From CAYMTN01 sp964393335 (GTDB taxonomy: Bacteria > Chloroflexota > Anaerolineae > Aggregatilineales > Aggregatilineaceae), in NCBI GenBank assembly GCA_964393335.1, contig CAYMTN010000018.1, positions 1 through 41,650 on the forward strand: 41,650 nucleotides of DNA. Reading direction: 5' to 3'. Positions 25,484 through 33,515 of this stretch are shown here, one piece after another. A model generated the notes under the pieces. It saw only the letters and a program-made list of their open reading frames with translations. It was not told where the DNA came from and did not search any database. The translations under genes were made by a program, and so were the position numbers. Position 1 is the first letter of the stretch. The number at the start of each line of letters is the position of its first letter.

Positions 25484-26470
25484 ATGTTCAAGAAGTTCTT
25501 ATTGTTGGTGATTGTTGTTGTGCTGGCGCTGCCGTTGGCCGCGCCACTGACCACGACGAAGGCGCAAGCCGACCTGCCCAAGATCGGCTTTTTGCCGGGC
25601 GTCGTCGATCCCTTCTACCAGGTGATGGAACTGGGCGTGAACCAGGCCGTGGCGGACTTCGGCCTTGAGGTCGTGACGCAGTATCCCGAGTCCTGGAACG
25701 TGACCGTGCAAACGCCGATTCTGGATGCGTATATCGCGCGCGGCGACCTGGATTACATCATCATCGCCCCGGTTCACACCGAGCAGATGATTGCCCCGCT
25801 GCAAGCGGCGCTCGACGCGGGCATCAAGATCATCACCGTAGACACCTATCTGGGCGACAGTGACTATGTCAACGGCCCGGTGACCTTCCCGCTGTCCTAC
25901 ATTGGCTCGGACAACGTCGAGGGTGGGCGCATCGCGGCCCGCGCGCTGATCGATGCGCTCGGCGGCGAGGGCAAAGTCTATCTCCAGAATACGACCCCCG
26001 GCACCAGCTCGGTCGAGGATCGCAGCAAGGGCTTCCAGGAAGTGGTCGCTCAGAATCCCGGCATCGAGTTTGTGGGCGAAGAGTGGTGCGAAGATGACGC
26101 CACCATCGCGGCCCAGCAGACGGCTGCCATTTTGCAGCGCGAGCCTGACCTGGGCGGTATCTTCGGCGTGAACGTCTACAGCGCGCAGGGTGCCGGTAAC
26201 GCGGTCAAGGCTGCCGGGCTGGAAGGGGCCGTGCAAATCGTCTCCTACGATGCCACGAAGGACGCTATCGACAACCTGCGGAATGGCATCGTCACGATGG
26301 TGCTCGCTCAAAAACCGTACGACATGGGTTATATGGGCGTGGAATTCGCCATGGCCGACTGGCGCGGTGTGACCAGCCTGCCCAAGCGTGTTACGACGGG
26401 CTTCGCCGTGATCAACCTGGGTAACGTGGATGATCCTGAGTATTCGCGCTTCATCTACCAGGTTCCGTAA
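25484..26470 (+). CDS. Sugar ABC transporter substrate-binding protein (RbsB/XylF type)
   Basis: A 328-residue exported binding protein. The signal peptide (FLLLVIVVVLALPLAAPL) ends near TKAQA and is followed by the mature start DLPKIGFLPGVVDPFYQVMELG, the first strand and helix of type-I periplasmic binding proteins (LacI-like fold). Further marks are IIIAPVHTEQM, ITVDTYLGDSDYV, YIGSDNVEGG and VSYDATKDAIDNLRNG. No lipobox Cys is present, so it is not an obvious lipoprotein. It likely binds a monosaccharide such as a pentose. AAGGAG precedes the ATG. An intrinsic terminator stands between it and the permease gene. Confidence 0.9.
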   Translation: MFKKFLLLVIVVVLALPLAAPLTTTKAQADLPKIGFLPGVVDPFYQVMELGVNQAVADFGLEVVTQYPESWNVTVQTPILDAYIARGDLDYIIIAPVHTEQMIAPLQAALDAGIKIITVDTYLGDSDYVNGPVTFPLSYIGSDNVEGGRIAARALIDALGGEGKVYLQNTTPGTSSVEDRSKGFQEVVAQNPGIEFVGEEWCEDDATIAAQQTAAILQREPDLGGIFGVNVYSAQGAGNAVKAAGLEGAVQIVSYDATKDAIDNLRNGIVTMVLAQKPYDMGYMGVEFAMADWRGVTSLPKRVTTGFAVINLGNVDDPEYSRFIYQVP

Positions 26471-26559
26471 TACGCACTAACGGCTGGGTAGGGGCGGCGC
26501 GCCGGGTTCCGGTTCAGTGTCGCTCCGAACAGGATTTGCTCAGGCATTGAGCGAACGAC

Positions 26560-26593
26560 AAAGGGGTATGGGCATGTTCTCATACCCCTTTTT
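26560..26593 (+). terminator. Intrinsic terminator after the binding-protein gene
   Basis: AAAGGGGTATG (26560-26570) pairs with CATACCCCTTT (26581-26591) as an 11-base stem, ten-base loop, followed by T's to 26593. It lies 90 bases after the stop and before the permease gene, so read-through would set a lower level for the membrane components than for the binding protein. Confidence 0.85.
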
Positions 26594-26646
26594 GAAAAAA
26601 CGCGTTTTCATCTAGAATAAGTATCTAACCGTAAATTCGTTCTGGC

Positions 26647-26683
26647 AGGGGCGCTGCTTCGAATCGCAGGCTCGCCTGCGCCC
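26647..26683. repeat. Short intergenic repeat AGGGGCGCTGCTT...CGCCTGCGCCC (copy 1)
   Basis: The ends AGGGGCGCTGCTTCGAA and CTCGCCTGCGCCC match the element at 37579-37616 closely, with GGGGCGC/GCGCCC as imperfect inverted ends. It lies between the terminator and the permease gene; this 290-base gap otherwise holds only AT-rich sequence that may contain a second promoter. Confidence 0.65.
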
Positions 26684-26760
26684 GGCAATTTATGGATAGA
26701 TTGTAAGGTCAAAAATCCTTTGGTGTGGCGTTAGGTCGAATTCGTCAAGGAGAATGTTTC

Positions 26761-27879
26761 ATGGCGCTGGATGCGAAAGCGTTAGTATCTGCGGAGGGCC
26801 GAAAGCAGCGCACCACCCAACAGCAGTTTGTTCTGGTGGGGAGTAAACTCTGGTCCTGGCTTTTTTTGCTGCTCCTGCTGGTCTATTTTTCCTGGCAAGG
26901 CACGGGCTTTTTCACCATCCGGAACTCGCAGAACATTCTGGTGAACATCGTGTCCATTGTGTTGATGGGCCTGGGCCAGACGTTTGTGATCATTGCGGGC
27001 GGCATCGATCTATCCGTCGGCTGGATCATGGGGCTGTCGTCGGTCGTTTCAGCCAAAACAATCCGCGATTCGTACAACGCCGGAGTGGCACCTGAAATCG
27101 CTATTGTGTTGGGGTTGGGAACGGGCCTGGGAGTGGCTTTATTCGCAGGACTGGTCAGCGGCGTGATCGTCGCCAAGCTGCGCGTGCCACCGTTTATCGT
27201 CACGCTGGGCGTGTCGTTTGTAGCGCGTGGAACCGGCTTTTTGCTGGCCAAAGGCAATGTCATCAGCGGTCAGCCAATCCAGGTTCGCCAGCTTGGCAAC
27301 GAGTCTCTGCTCTATTACCTCCGAGGCAAAGGGGGCGGGCTGTATTTCTTCCACAAGCCGGACCTGGTCGGCGCGCAGGTCCGGCTGTTGGATCGCGTGT
27401 TTACGTGGCCGGTTCTCATCGCCGCCATAGTAACCCTGGTCGCCATGTTTGTGCTGGCCAAGACTCAGTTTGGGCGGCATACCTATGCGATTGGCGGCAA
27501 CAAAGAGGCGGCGCTGCGGGCCGGGGTGCCGGTTGACCGCCACATCATTTTGTTGTACATGTTGTCGGCGGGCACGTCCGGGCTGGCCGGTATCATGCAC
27601 GCCTGGCGCTTTTCGGGCGGCGCGGCAGACGCCGGAGACGCGCTGTTGATGATGTCTATCGCGGCGGTGGTCATTGGCGGCGTCAGCCTGTTTGGTGGCG
27701 AGGGGCGCGTGGTGGGAACGTTGATCGGTGCGCTCATTCTGGCGGTGTTACAGACCGGCCTGATCATGACGAGTGTGAAAACGTTCTACCAATACGTAGT
27801 GGTCGGCATCATCGTTATTCTGGCCGTGTTGATGGACCAGGCCCGCGATCTGATCGCCGGACGAGCGGAAGCAGGGTAG
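26761..27879 (+). CDS. Sugar ABC transporter permease (RbsC type)
   Basis: A 372-residue inner-membrane permease with about eight to ten helices. It has the RbsC/BPD_transp_2 pattern: VLMGLGQTFVIIAGGIDLSVG in the second region, LRVPPFIVTLGVSFVARGTGF, and AIGGNKEAALRAGVPV for contact with the ATPase. ATG 26761 has AAGGAG eight bases upstream; the frame from 26725 lacks one. The ATPase gene follows six bases after its stop, so the two are co-expressed. Confidence 0.92.
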   Translation: MALDAKALVSAEGRKQRTTQQQFVLVGSKLWSWLFLLLLLVYFSWQGTGFFTIRNSQNILVNIVSIVLMGLGQTFVIIAGGIDLSVGWIMGLSSVVSAKTIRDSYNAGVAPEIAIVLGLGTGLGVALFAGLVSGVIVAKLRVPPFIVTLGVSFVARGTGFLLAKGNVISGQPIQVRQLGNESLLYYLRGKGGGLYFFHKPDLVGAQVRLLDRVFTWPVLIAAIVTLVAMFVLAKTQFGRHTYAIGGNKEAALRAGVPVDRHIILLYMLSAGTSGLAGIMHAWRFSGGAADAGDALLMMSIAAVVIGGVSLFGGEGRVVGTLIGALILAVLQTGLIMTSVKTFYQYVVVGIIVILAVLMDQARDLIAGRAEAG

Positions 27880-27884
27880 GTGCG

Positions 27885-28658
27885 ATGGAACCCCTTTTGA
27901 GTGTCAAGAATCTGGTCAAGCGGTTCGGCGGCCTGACGGCGGTCGATCACGTGAGCCTGGACGTCTATCCGGGCGAAGTCGTCGGGTTGGTGGGCGACAA
28001 CGGCGCGGGCAAATCCACGCTGATCAAGATGGTATCCGGCGTGTACCAGCCGACTGAAGGCGAAATCTATTTTGACGGCAAGCTGGTCGATATTGCGCGG
28101 CCATCCGACGCACGGGAAATGGGCATCGAAACGATCTACCAGGACCTCGCGCTGGCCGGTAACCTGGACGCGAGCGCGAATATCTTCTTGGGCCGCGAGC
28201 GCAAAAAACGCTGGCTGGGCGGCGTGGTCCGCACGCTGGATGAGAAGTTCATGGCGACCGAATCACAGCGACTGCTCGATACCCTCGACGTGCGGATTCC
28301 GTCGCCGCGCGCCAAGATCGAGAACCTCTCCGGCGGGCAGCGGCAGGCAGTCGCTATCGCCCGTGCGTTGTACTGGAACGCCCGCCTGATGATCATGGAC
28401 GAGCCGACCAACAACCTCGGCGTGGTCGAGCAGGCCAAAGTGCTCGACCTGATCCGCCGCCTGCGCGATCAAAACGTGCCCGTGATCTTGATCAGCCACA
28501 CCATGCACGACGTGTTCGCCGTCAGCGACCGGATCGTGGTGATGCACCGCGCGCGGAAGGTCGCCGAAAAACGCACCAAAGACACGAACAACCAGGAGAT
28601 CGTGCAATACATGGTCGGCGCGCTGGATGATACCCGCGAGCAGCCGATCGGTGTATAA
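27885..28658 (+). CDS. Sugar ABC transporter ATP-binding protein (single-domain)
   Basis: A 257-residue ABC ATPase. Walker A is GDNGAGKST, Q-loop YQDLALAGNLDAS, signature LSGGQRQAVAIAR, Walker B LMIMDEPTNNLGV and switch ISHTMHDVF. RbsA-type ATPases usually have two such domains in about 500 residues; this is a half-length form, as in FrcA-like and some xylose systems, so it should dimerise. It energises sugar uptake with the permease just upstream. Confidence 0.93.
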   Translation: MEPLLSVKNLVKRFGGLTAVDHVSLDVYPGEVVGLVGDNGAGKSTLIKMVSGVYQPTEGEIYFDGKLVDIARPSDAREMGIETIYQDLALAGNLDASANIFLGRERKKRWLGGVVRTLDEKFMATESQRLLDTLDVRIPSPRAKIENLSGGQRQAVAIARALYWNARLMIMDEPTNNLGVVEQAKVLDLIRRLRDQNVPVILISHTMHDVFAVSDRIVVMHRARKVAEKRTKDTNNQEIVQYMVGALDDTREQPIGV

Positions 28659-28703
28659 TGGACACATAGGGCGGGGGACTTCCCTCGCAGTTACCAAAGA
28701 TAC

Positions 28704-28739
28704 ACGACCCGCACCCGCTCATCGAGCGGGTGTTGTCGT
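28704..28739 (+). terminator. Two-tier stem-loop at the end of the sugar operon
   Basis: CACCCGCTC (28712-28720) pairs with GAGCGGGTG (28724-28732), and an outer ACGAC/GTCGT (28704-28708 with 28735-28739) extends the stem. The following bases are only partly T-rich, so termination strength is uncertain. It lies 45 bases after the ATPase stop. Confidence 0.6.
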
Positions 28740-28777
28740 CTGGGCTGAAAGTCGAGTGAACAATGTAGCTGACGCGA

Positions 28778-29209
28778 ATGTCCGGCGAAAATCCCTGTCT
28801 GACGTGCGGCGCGTGCTGCGCGTTCTTTCGTGTGTCGTTTTACTGGCGCGAAGCCGATGCCGCGCAGGGCGGCAGCGTGCCCCCCGAATTAACCGGGGAC
28901 GCTGACGGCTTCCGGCGCTACATGCTCGGCACCGACCGGCGGAATCCGCGCTGCGTGGCGCTGCAAGGCGCGGTCGGGACGCTGGTGAGCTGCGCCATTT
29001 ACGAGCGGCGGCCCTCGCCCTGCCGCGAATTCGGCATCGACTGGCACGGCGGCATGACGCCGCCCGGCGAGCTGGACCGCTGCAATCACGCCCGCGCCGC
29101 GTATGGCCTGCCGCCGCTCACCACGCAGGATGTTTCGCCGCCGCGCGAGACGCCCGCGCTCCGACCGCCGCGCGCGCGCCCGCGTGCCGTGTGGCGGCGT
29201 CCCCGGTAA
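28778..29209 (+). CDS. YkgJ-family CxxCxxCC cysteine-cluster protein
   Basis: A 143-residue protein with the YkgJ-type metal-binding cluster CLTCGACC (C7, C10, C13, C14) followed later by CAIYERRPSPCREFG. Proteins of this family are thought to bind zinc or an iron-sulfur centre; their cellular role is not settled. The C-terminus is an Arg/Pro-rich tail. No clear ribosome site precedes the ATG. It is separated from the sugar operon by the stem-loop at 28704-28739. Confidence 0.8.
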   Translation: MSGENPCLTCGACCAFFRVSFYWREADAAQGGSVPPELTGDADGFRRYMLGTDRRNPRCVALQGAVGTLVSCAIYERRPSPCREFGIDWHGGMTPPGELDRCNHARAAYGLPPLTTQDVSPPRETPALRPPRARPRAVWRRPR

Positions 29210-29369
29210 GCGATCACCCCGGCGGCGTGAGGCCAGGGGGTGAGGCTCACCGCCCCAAAATCTGCTGACACGGTTTGCTCGCACCCGCGCCGGGCTGAAT
29301 GGCGGGTTTGGGTCCGGCGTGGTATGCTCCGCGCCCGAAGCCGCTCGAACGTCACAGGACAGGTGTCGG

Positions 29370-31058
29370 ATGGAAACCCGTGCAAGCTCCCCGTTGCAGC
29401 CGCTTTCCCGGCAGTGGATCGCGGCTCTGCTGATCGTGCTCAGCCTGGGGATCGCGGCGCGGGTAGTCATGTTATCGCAAAAAGTGCTGTTGGAAGACGA
29501 CGAAGCCGCCACCTACCTGACCGTGACCGGGCACCAGGACGATTTCGCGCGCGCCGTGCAGGCGGCGGCTCCACCTGTCGCGGTGTGGGTCGAAACGCGC
29601 GACTGGCAGCGATTGCTGTCTATGGACGAAACGTTCATTTTGGGCGACATCCGGGCTGTTCCGGCTCACCACTATGATCGACACCCCCCGCTGTATTTTC
29701 TAATTCTACACTTGTGGATGGTGATCGCGGGTGTCACGGCCAGTTCGGGCGCGGCGCTCAATGTCGTGTTCGACGGCCTCACATTTTTCGCGCTGCTGGC
29801 GCTGGCGGCCCGCGTTCTGCGCGACCGGTGGCTGGCGCTGCTGGTCGCCACGATCTGGTTGTTCAGCCCGGCGTCGATCATCACCCTGTTGATGGCGCGG
29901 CCCTATTCGCTGCTCAGCCTGTTGGGCGTGTTATTTGCCTATGAATTGGCCGTTACCCTGTACACGCCGCACGAACGCCCGCGCTGGCGTTGGGTGGCGG
30001 TTCTCACGCTGACGATAGCCGCCGGGATGTTGACCGCGTACATCTTTGCGTACGTGCTGGTCGCGGGCGGCGTGGCGCTGCTGGTACGCTGGGCCTTCCG
30101 TGACCGGCGGCCTGTGATGATCCTCATTGGAGCGGGTGCTGTCGCGCTGCTGCTGTTTGTCGCAGTGTTCCCTGATTTCGCCAACACGTTGTGGTCTGAT
30201 CCGTCCCAGGCGCTTTCAGGCAGCGAACGGGCGCTGCGATTGGCCCACATCGAAGAATGGCCGCTCACGTTACTGCTGGATGACGTGCTGGTGCGCCACA
30301 TACCCCGCGCCCTGCGGCTGGCGGCGGTGGTCGCAGGGGCAGCGGCGGCAGGCTGGGCCGCAGCATCCGCCGTGCGGCAGGCGGGCGGCCCGCGCCGGGT
30401 GTGGAGTCGTTTCCGCCAGGGTGATGACGCCGTGTATGCACACCTCTACCTGCCGATCATCGTGATCGTGCTTTTTATCGTCCAGGCCGGGGCCTACCTG
30501 ACGCCCTTTGTCCCGCAACATGCCAGCGCGCCGCGCTACCTGGCGCTGGTGGGTGTCTTCTGGGCCTTCGTGCCGGTGCTGGTGATCCTGCCATTCCGGG
30601 CGCGAATGACGCGGTTTGCCTGGATCGCGCTGCTGGCGCTGGTGGCTGCCGGGATGCTGCTGTCCGGGCTGGCGACCACCGCGATCCAGGTCCGGGGGTT
30701 CTGGCGTGATGCTGACGAGATTCCGTCCGGTGGCCGACCGGTGCTGATCGACAGCGTGGAGCGGCTCGAGCTGCTGCCTATCGTGTTTGCGCTGCCCCCC
30801 GGCACGCGCGTATTCGCCGCGTCGCCAGACTACCTGCTCGATCACCCGGACGACTGGCTACCCACGTTGGAACAGGCCCCCGCGTTGTACGTGCGCATCC
30901 ACGGAGACGACACGGCCATCATCGACCTGATCCGGGCGCACGATCTGGCCGCGCGGGAGCGCCTGCTGTTCCGAAAACACGGCTTCGAGATCGCGCCGCC
31001 CGGCCAGACTGATACGCCCCCGGTTATGTCGTCAATTCCTGCTTCAAGAACGCCTTGA
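29370..31058 (+). CDS. GT-C type membrane glycosyltransferase (GT39/ArnT-like)
   Basis: A 562-residue protein with about ten or more membrane helices. The first extracytoplasmic loop carries LLEDDEAATYL, where the acidic pair is at the catalytic place of GT-C enzymes, and the next region DRHPPLYFLILHLW matches the 'HPPLYYLLLH' mark of the PMT/ArnT group. Such enzymes transfer a sugar from a lipid carrier to protein or lipid outside the membrane. ATG 29370 is chosen since the membrane protein starts there. Its 3' end overlaps the convergent protease gene by 35 bases. Confidence 0.78.
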   Translation: METRASSPLQPLSRQWIAALLIVLSLGIAARVVMLSQKVLLEDDEAATYLTVTGHQDDFARAVQAAAPPVAVWVETRDWQRLLSMDETFILGDIRAVPAHHYDRHPPLYFLILHLWMVIAGVTASSGAALNVVFDGLTFFALLALAARVLRDRWLALLVATIWLFSPASIITLLMARPYSLLSLLGVLFAYELAVTLYTPHERPRWRWVAVLTLTIAAGMLTAYIFAYVLVAGGVALLVRWAFRDRRPVMILIGAGAVALLLFVAVFPDFANTLWSDPSQALSGSERALRLAHIEEWPLTLLLDDVLVRHIPRALRLAAVVAGAAAAGWAAASAVRQAGGPRRVWSRFRQGDDAVYAHLYLPIIVIVLFIVQAGAYLTPFVPQHASAPRYLALVGVFWAFVPVLVILPFRARMTRFAWIALLALVAAGMLLSGLATTAIQVRGFWRDADEIPSGGRPVLIDSVERLELLPIVFALPPGTRVFAASPDYLLDHPDDWLPTLEQAPALYVRIHGDDTAIIDLIRAHDLAARERLLFRKHGFEIAPPGQTDTPPVMSSIPASRTP

Positions 31059-31641
31059 CCGCGTGCAGCGGCACGGCAAAGCCCACGTCCGGCCCGGCGA
31101 TCATGGTATTGATGCCGACCAGCCGCCCCTCGACATCGACCAGCGGCCCGCCGGAGTGGCCGGGACGCATGTGCAGGCTGATCGCGATCCAGTCGTGGTG
31201 ATTGCGGGGCAGCGCGGGCAGGTCCACGCCGCTGCCGATCACGATACCGCCCGTCACCGCGCCTTCGACGCCCCAGGGATGCCCCACCGCCAGCACCCAC
31301 TGGCCAGGGCGCAGGTCACGCGAATGGCCTAACGCGATGGTCGGCAGGTCTTCCGCGATGACCGACAGCGCCGCCAGGTCGCGGTCCAGGTCCGCCGCGA
31401 GGATCGTCGCGGGCAGCGTGCGACCGTCCGGCAGCGTGACGTCCAACCTGGGGCGACCGATCACGCCATGCCGCAAATCCTGCGCCACGACGTGCGCGTT
31501 GGTGACGATCAGCCCGGCTGGATGCCAGATCGTGCCCGCGCCGTTGCCGCTCGATCCGTTGTGTATCTGGACCAGAGCGCAGCGGGCGCGGGCCGTCACG
31601 GCGGCCAGTTCGTCGTTGAGTTGTTGCAGCATGGTTGTCAT
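31024..31641 (-). CDS. Trypsin-like serine protease without signal peptide or PDZ
   Basis: A 205-residue S1-fold protease. The triad is complete: H50 (TNAHVV), D88 (DLDRDLAAL) and S163 (GHSGGPL). No export signal is present; the N-terminus is MTTMLQQLNDELAAV, so it should act in the cytoplasm, which is unusual for HtrA-like enzymes. It lacks a PDZ domain. The start and the opening sequence closely match the neighbouring protease (LQQLSNDLAA), so the pair arose by duplication. It lies 48 bases downstream of that gene in the same operon. Confidence 0.85.
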   Translation of the reverse strand: MTTMLQQLNDELAAVTARARCALVQIHNGSSGNGAGTIWHPAGLIVTNAHVVAQDLRHGVIGRPRLDVTLPDGRTLPATILAADLDRDLAALSVIAEDLPTIALGHSRDLRPGQWVLAVGHPWGVEGAVTGGIVIGSGVDLPALPRNHHDWIAISLHMRPGHSGGPLVDVEGRLVGINTMIAGPDVGFAVPLHAVKAFLKQELTT

Positions 31642-31689
31642 GATGATTCTCGTTTTTCCTGACCCGATTCGACGATTCCGCCGCGCGTC

Positions 31690-32589
31690 TTAGCCGCGCT
31701 CGCCAATCGTTACGCGGAATTCCTGCACCTGGCCGCCACGCACGATTTTCACCGGCACGGTCTGCCCGACGCGGCTGCCGCTGAGCAGCGCTTGCAGGTC
31801 GTCCATGTGGCGCACGCGCTCGCCATCCAGCCCGACGATAGTATCACCCATCAGCAGGCCGCCCGACGCGGCGGGACTGTCCGCCTCGACCGTGATCAAC
31901 AGCAGCGCGGTTTCCTGCTCAAGCAACGCGGCCAACCCGTCCGGCAGGCGCACCGGCTGCGCGCCGACGCCCAGGTACCCCCGGCGGACGTGGCCGTGTT
32001 CGAGCAGCGTCGTCACGACGCTGCGCAGCGTCGATCCCGGCACGGTGACGCTGATGCCGTTCAGCAGCGCGGACGTATTCAGTCCGAGCATCACTCCCGC
32101 CGCGCCGACGAGCGGCCCGCCCGAAAAACCGGGGTACATCACGACGTCGGTTTGCAGGTAGTGGTCGATCTCGCCCCCGGTGGGCGTGCGCCACGCCTTG
32201 CCGAGCGCGCTGATCACGCCGAGCGTGGCCTGTACGGTGTGGCCGGGACGGCCCAGCGCCAGCACCAACTGCCCGACTGCCAGCGTACCGGCGTCGGCCC
32301 ACTGCGGCGGCTGCAAGCCGGATGCGTCGGCACGCAGCACGGCCAGGTCGGTGCTTGGGTCGCGCCCGACGAGCGACGCGCTCACGCGGTCGCCGTTGGG
32401 CAGCCCAACCGCCAGCTCGTCATCACGCGTGACGACGTGATGCGCCGTGACGATCACGCCGTCTGCCGACCAGACAATGCCGGTCGCGGGCATGCGCTGG
32501 CGTCCTTCGACGCGGACAATTCCCGGCGCGGCGGCTTCAACCGTCGCGGCCAGGTCGTTCGAAAGCTGTTGTAAGACGTTGTTCGCCAT
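31690..32589 (-). CDS. HtrA-like serine protease with PDZ domain, no signal peptide
   Basis: A 299-residue protease. The catalytic part (about 15-200) has H (TAHHVV), D (DPSTDLAVL) and S (YPGFSGGPL), and a PDZ domain (about 205-295, GYLGVGAQPV, GGLLMGDTIVGLDGERV) follows. HtrA proteins degrade or refold damaged proteins, normally outside the cytoplasm, but here the N-terminus MANNVLQQLSNDLAATVE has no signal peptide or membrane helix. ATG 32589 has AAGGAG nine bases upstream; the longer reading from 32649 is unsupported. The PDZ-less protease follows. Confidence 0.87.
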   Translation of the reverse strand: MANNVLQQLSNDLAATVEAAAPGIVRVEGRQRMPATGIVWSADGVIVTAHHVVTRDDELAVGLPNGDRVSASLVGRDPSTDLAVLRADASGLQPPQWADAGTLAVGQLVLALGRPGHTVQATLGVISALGKAWRTPTGGEIDHYLQTDVVMYPGFSGGPLVGAAGVMLGLNTSALLNGISVTVPGSTLRSVVTTLLEHGHVRRGYLGVGAQPVRLPDGLAALLEQETALLLITVEADSPAASGGLLMGDTIVGLDGERVRHMDDLQALLSGSRVGQTVPVKIVRGGQVQEFRVTIGERG

Positions 32590-32656
32590 GATTCTGATCT
32601 CCTTGCCAGTTGGGGCGTTACTGCATCGTGTTGTTATGTCTACTGGCAAGGATACG

Positions 32657-32760
32657 CCGCGCCGCGCGGCGCGGGATCGCCCGATCCGGCATCACGCACC
32701 CTGCCAAAACGGGCAGGTACCCGCGCAACCGGCCAGGATCACGCCCGATCCGTGATCGGG
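32657..32760. other. Three successive stem-loops in an intergenic region
   Basis: CCGCGCC/GGCGCGG (32657-32674), CCTGCC/GGCAGG (32700-32717) and CCCGATC/GATCGGG (32744-32760) follow one another between the protease and methyltransferase genes. None has a T-tract. They may stop or slow transcription from the methyltransferase gene or shape the protease leader. Confidence 0.4.
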
Positions 32761-32803
32761 ACTTCGATAAGCGGTCCGCGCGCGATGCGGTCATCCATGT
32801 GCT

Positions 32804-33328
32804 TTACACACTGACTGCCGAAAAGAACCGTCCTAAGAAGCTGCTGGGGTGAGTGGTCAGGCGGGTCGTGTGAGCGAATCCGCAGCGGGCGGCGAGCGCC
32901 TCCCACGCGGCATAGGTGAGCGGGTAGGGCACCCAGCGGTTGCCGCGATCCGTGTCGTATTCGACCAGGATCAACCGTCCGCCGGGCCGCAGGACGTCGT
33001 GTAAGCGCTGCACGACCGGGCATTTTTCGCGCACGAAATGCAGCGCGTTCGCCATGACGATGCCATCCAGGGGCGGCAGATCGAACGGCTGCGTGAAGTC
33101 GGCGGTATGGCACTGCACCGCCACCCCCGGAAACCGGCTGTTCACGGCCTGCCGCGCGCGTGCCAGCGCGCCGGAGTCGCGGTCGATGGCGTGGATCGTC
33201 GCTTCCGGCCCGACCAGGTCGGCCAGCGCCAGCGTGAACGCGCCGCTTCCCGCGCCGACGTCAGCCCATACGCCGCCGGGGCCAGGGATACCCGCCCGCA
33301 GCAGCCGGACGTGATCGGTGTGATTCAT
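32804..33328 (-). CDS. Class I SAM-dependent methyltransferase
   Basis: A 174-residue enzyme with the Rossmann methyltransferase fold: motif I DVGAGSGAF (23-31), acidic D50 at the end of strand two (IHAIDRD), motif IV GIVMANALHFV and motif VI DVLRPGGRLILVEYD. It transfers a methyl group from S-adenosylmethionine; the acceptor is unknown. A GGAG site is eight bases before the ATG. It is shorter than most Methyltransf_11 proteins (about 200-250) but has a full core. Confidence 0.85.
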   Translation of the reverse strand: MNHTDHVRLLRAGIPGPGGVWADVGAGSGAFTLALADLVGPEATIHAIDRDSGALARARQAVNSRFPGVAVQCHTADFTQPFDLPPLDGIVMANALHFVREKCPVVQRLHDVLRPGGRLILVEYDTDRGNRWVPYPLTYAAWEALAARCGFAHTTRLTTHPSSFLGRFFSAVSV

Positions 33329-33344
33329 GGCTCAGGCTCCAAAA

Positions 33345-33515
33345 TCGTTGACCGTAAACCGTAGACCGTGAACCGTTCAGGGGCGCGATGTCCACAGAAC
33401 AGCCAACGGTAGACGGTCAACAGCCAACGGTTAACAGACAACGGCCAACGGCCAACGGTCTACTACGGCCAACGGAAAACGGTCAACAGCCAACGGTTCA
33501 CAGTCTACGCTCTCA
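33345..33515. repeat. Degenerate GCCAACGGT / ACCGT(A/G)AACCGT repeat tract
   Basis: An array of imperfect units such as ACCGTAAACCGTAGACCGTG and CAACGGTTAACAGACAACGG covers most of the gap between the methyltransferase and response-regulator genes. Units are spaced about 7 to 11 bases. An open frame of 71 codons in it (33388-33603) is a by-product of the repeat. Confidence 0.75.

Noticed and set aside
28659..28777. Riboswitch between the sugar ATPase and the cysteine-cluster gene
   Set aside because: Only a GC-rich two-tier stem-loop is clear; no conserved riboswitch core was recognised.
29216..29254. Possible fourth copy of the CCTCACCCC hairpin repeat
   Set aside because: Only GTGAGGC/GGGGGTGAGGCTCAC pieces are present; too short and one-sided to count as a full copy.
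32657..32674. CCGCGCC/GGCGCGG hairpin as a rho-independent terminator
   Set aside because: No T-tract follows on either strand, so it is listed only as a stem-loop.
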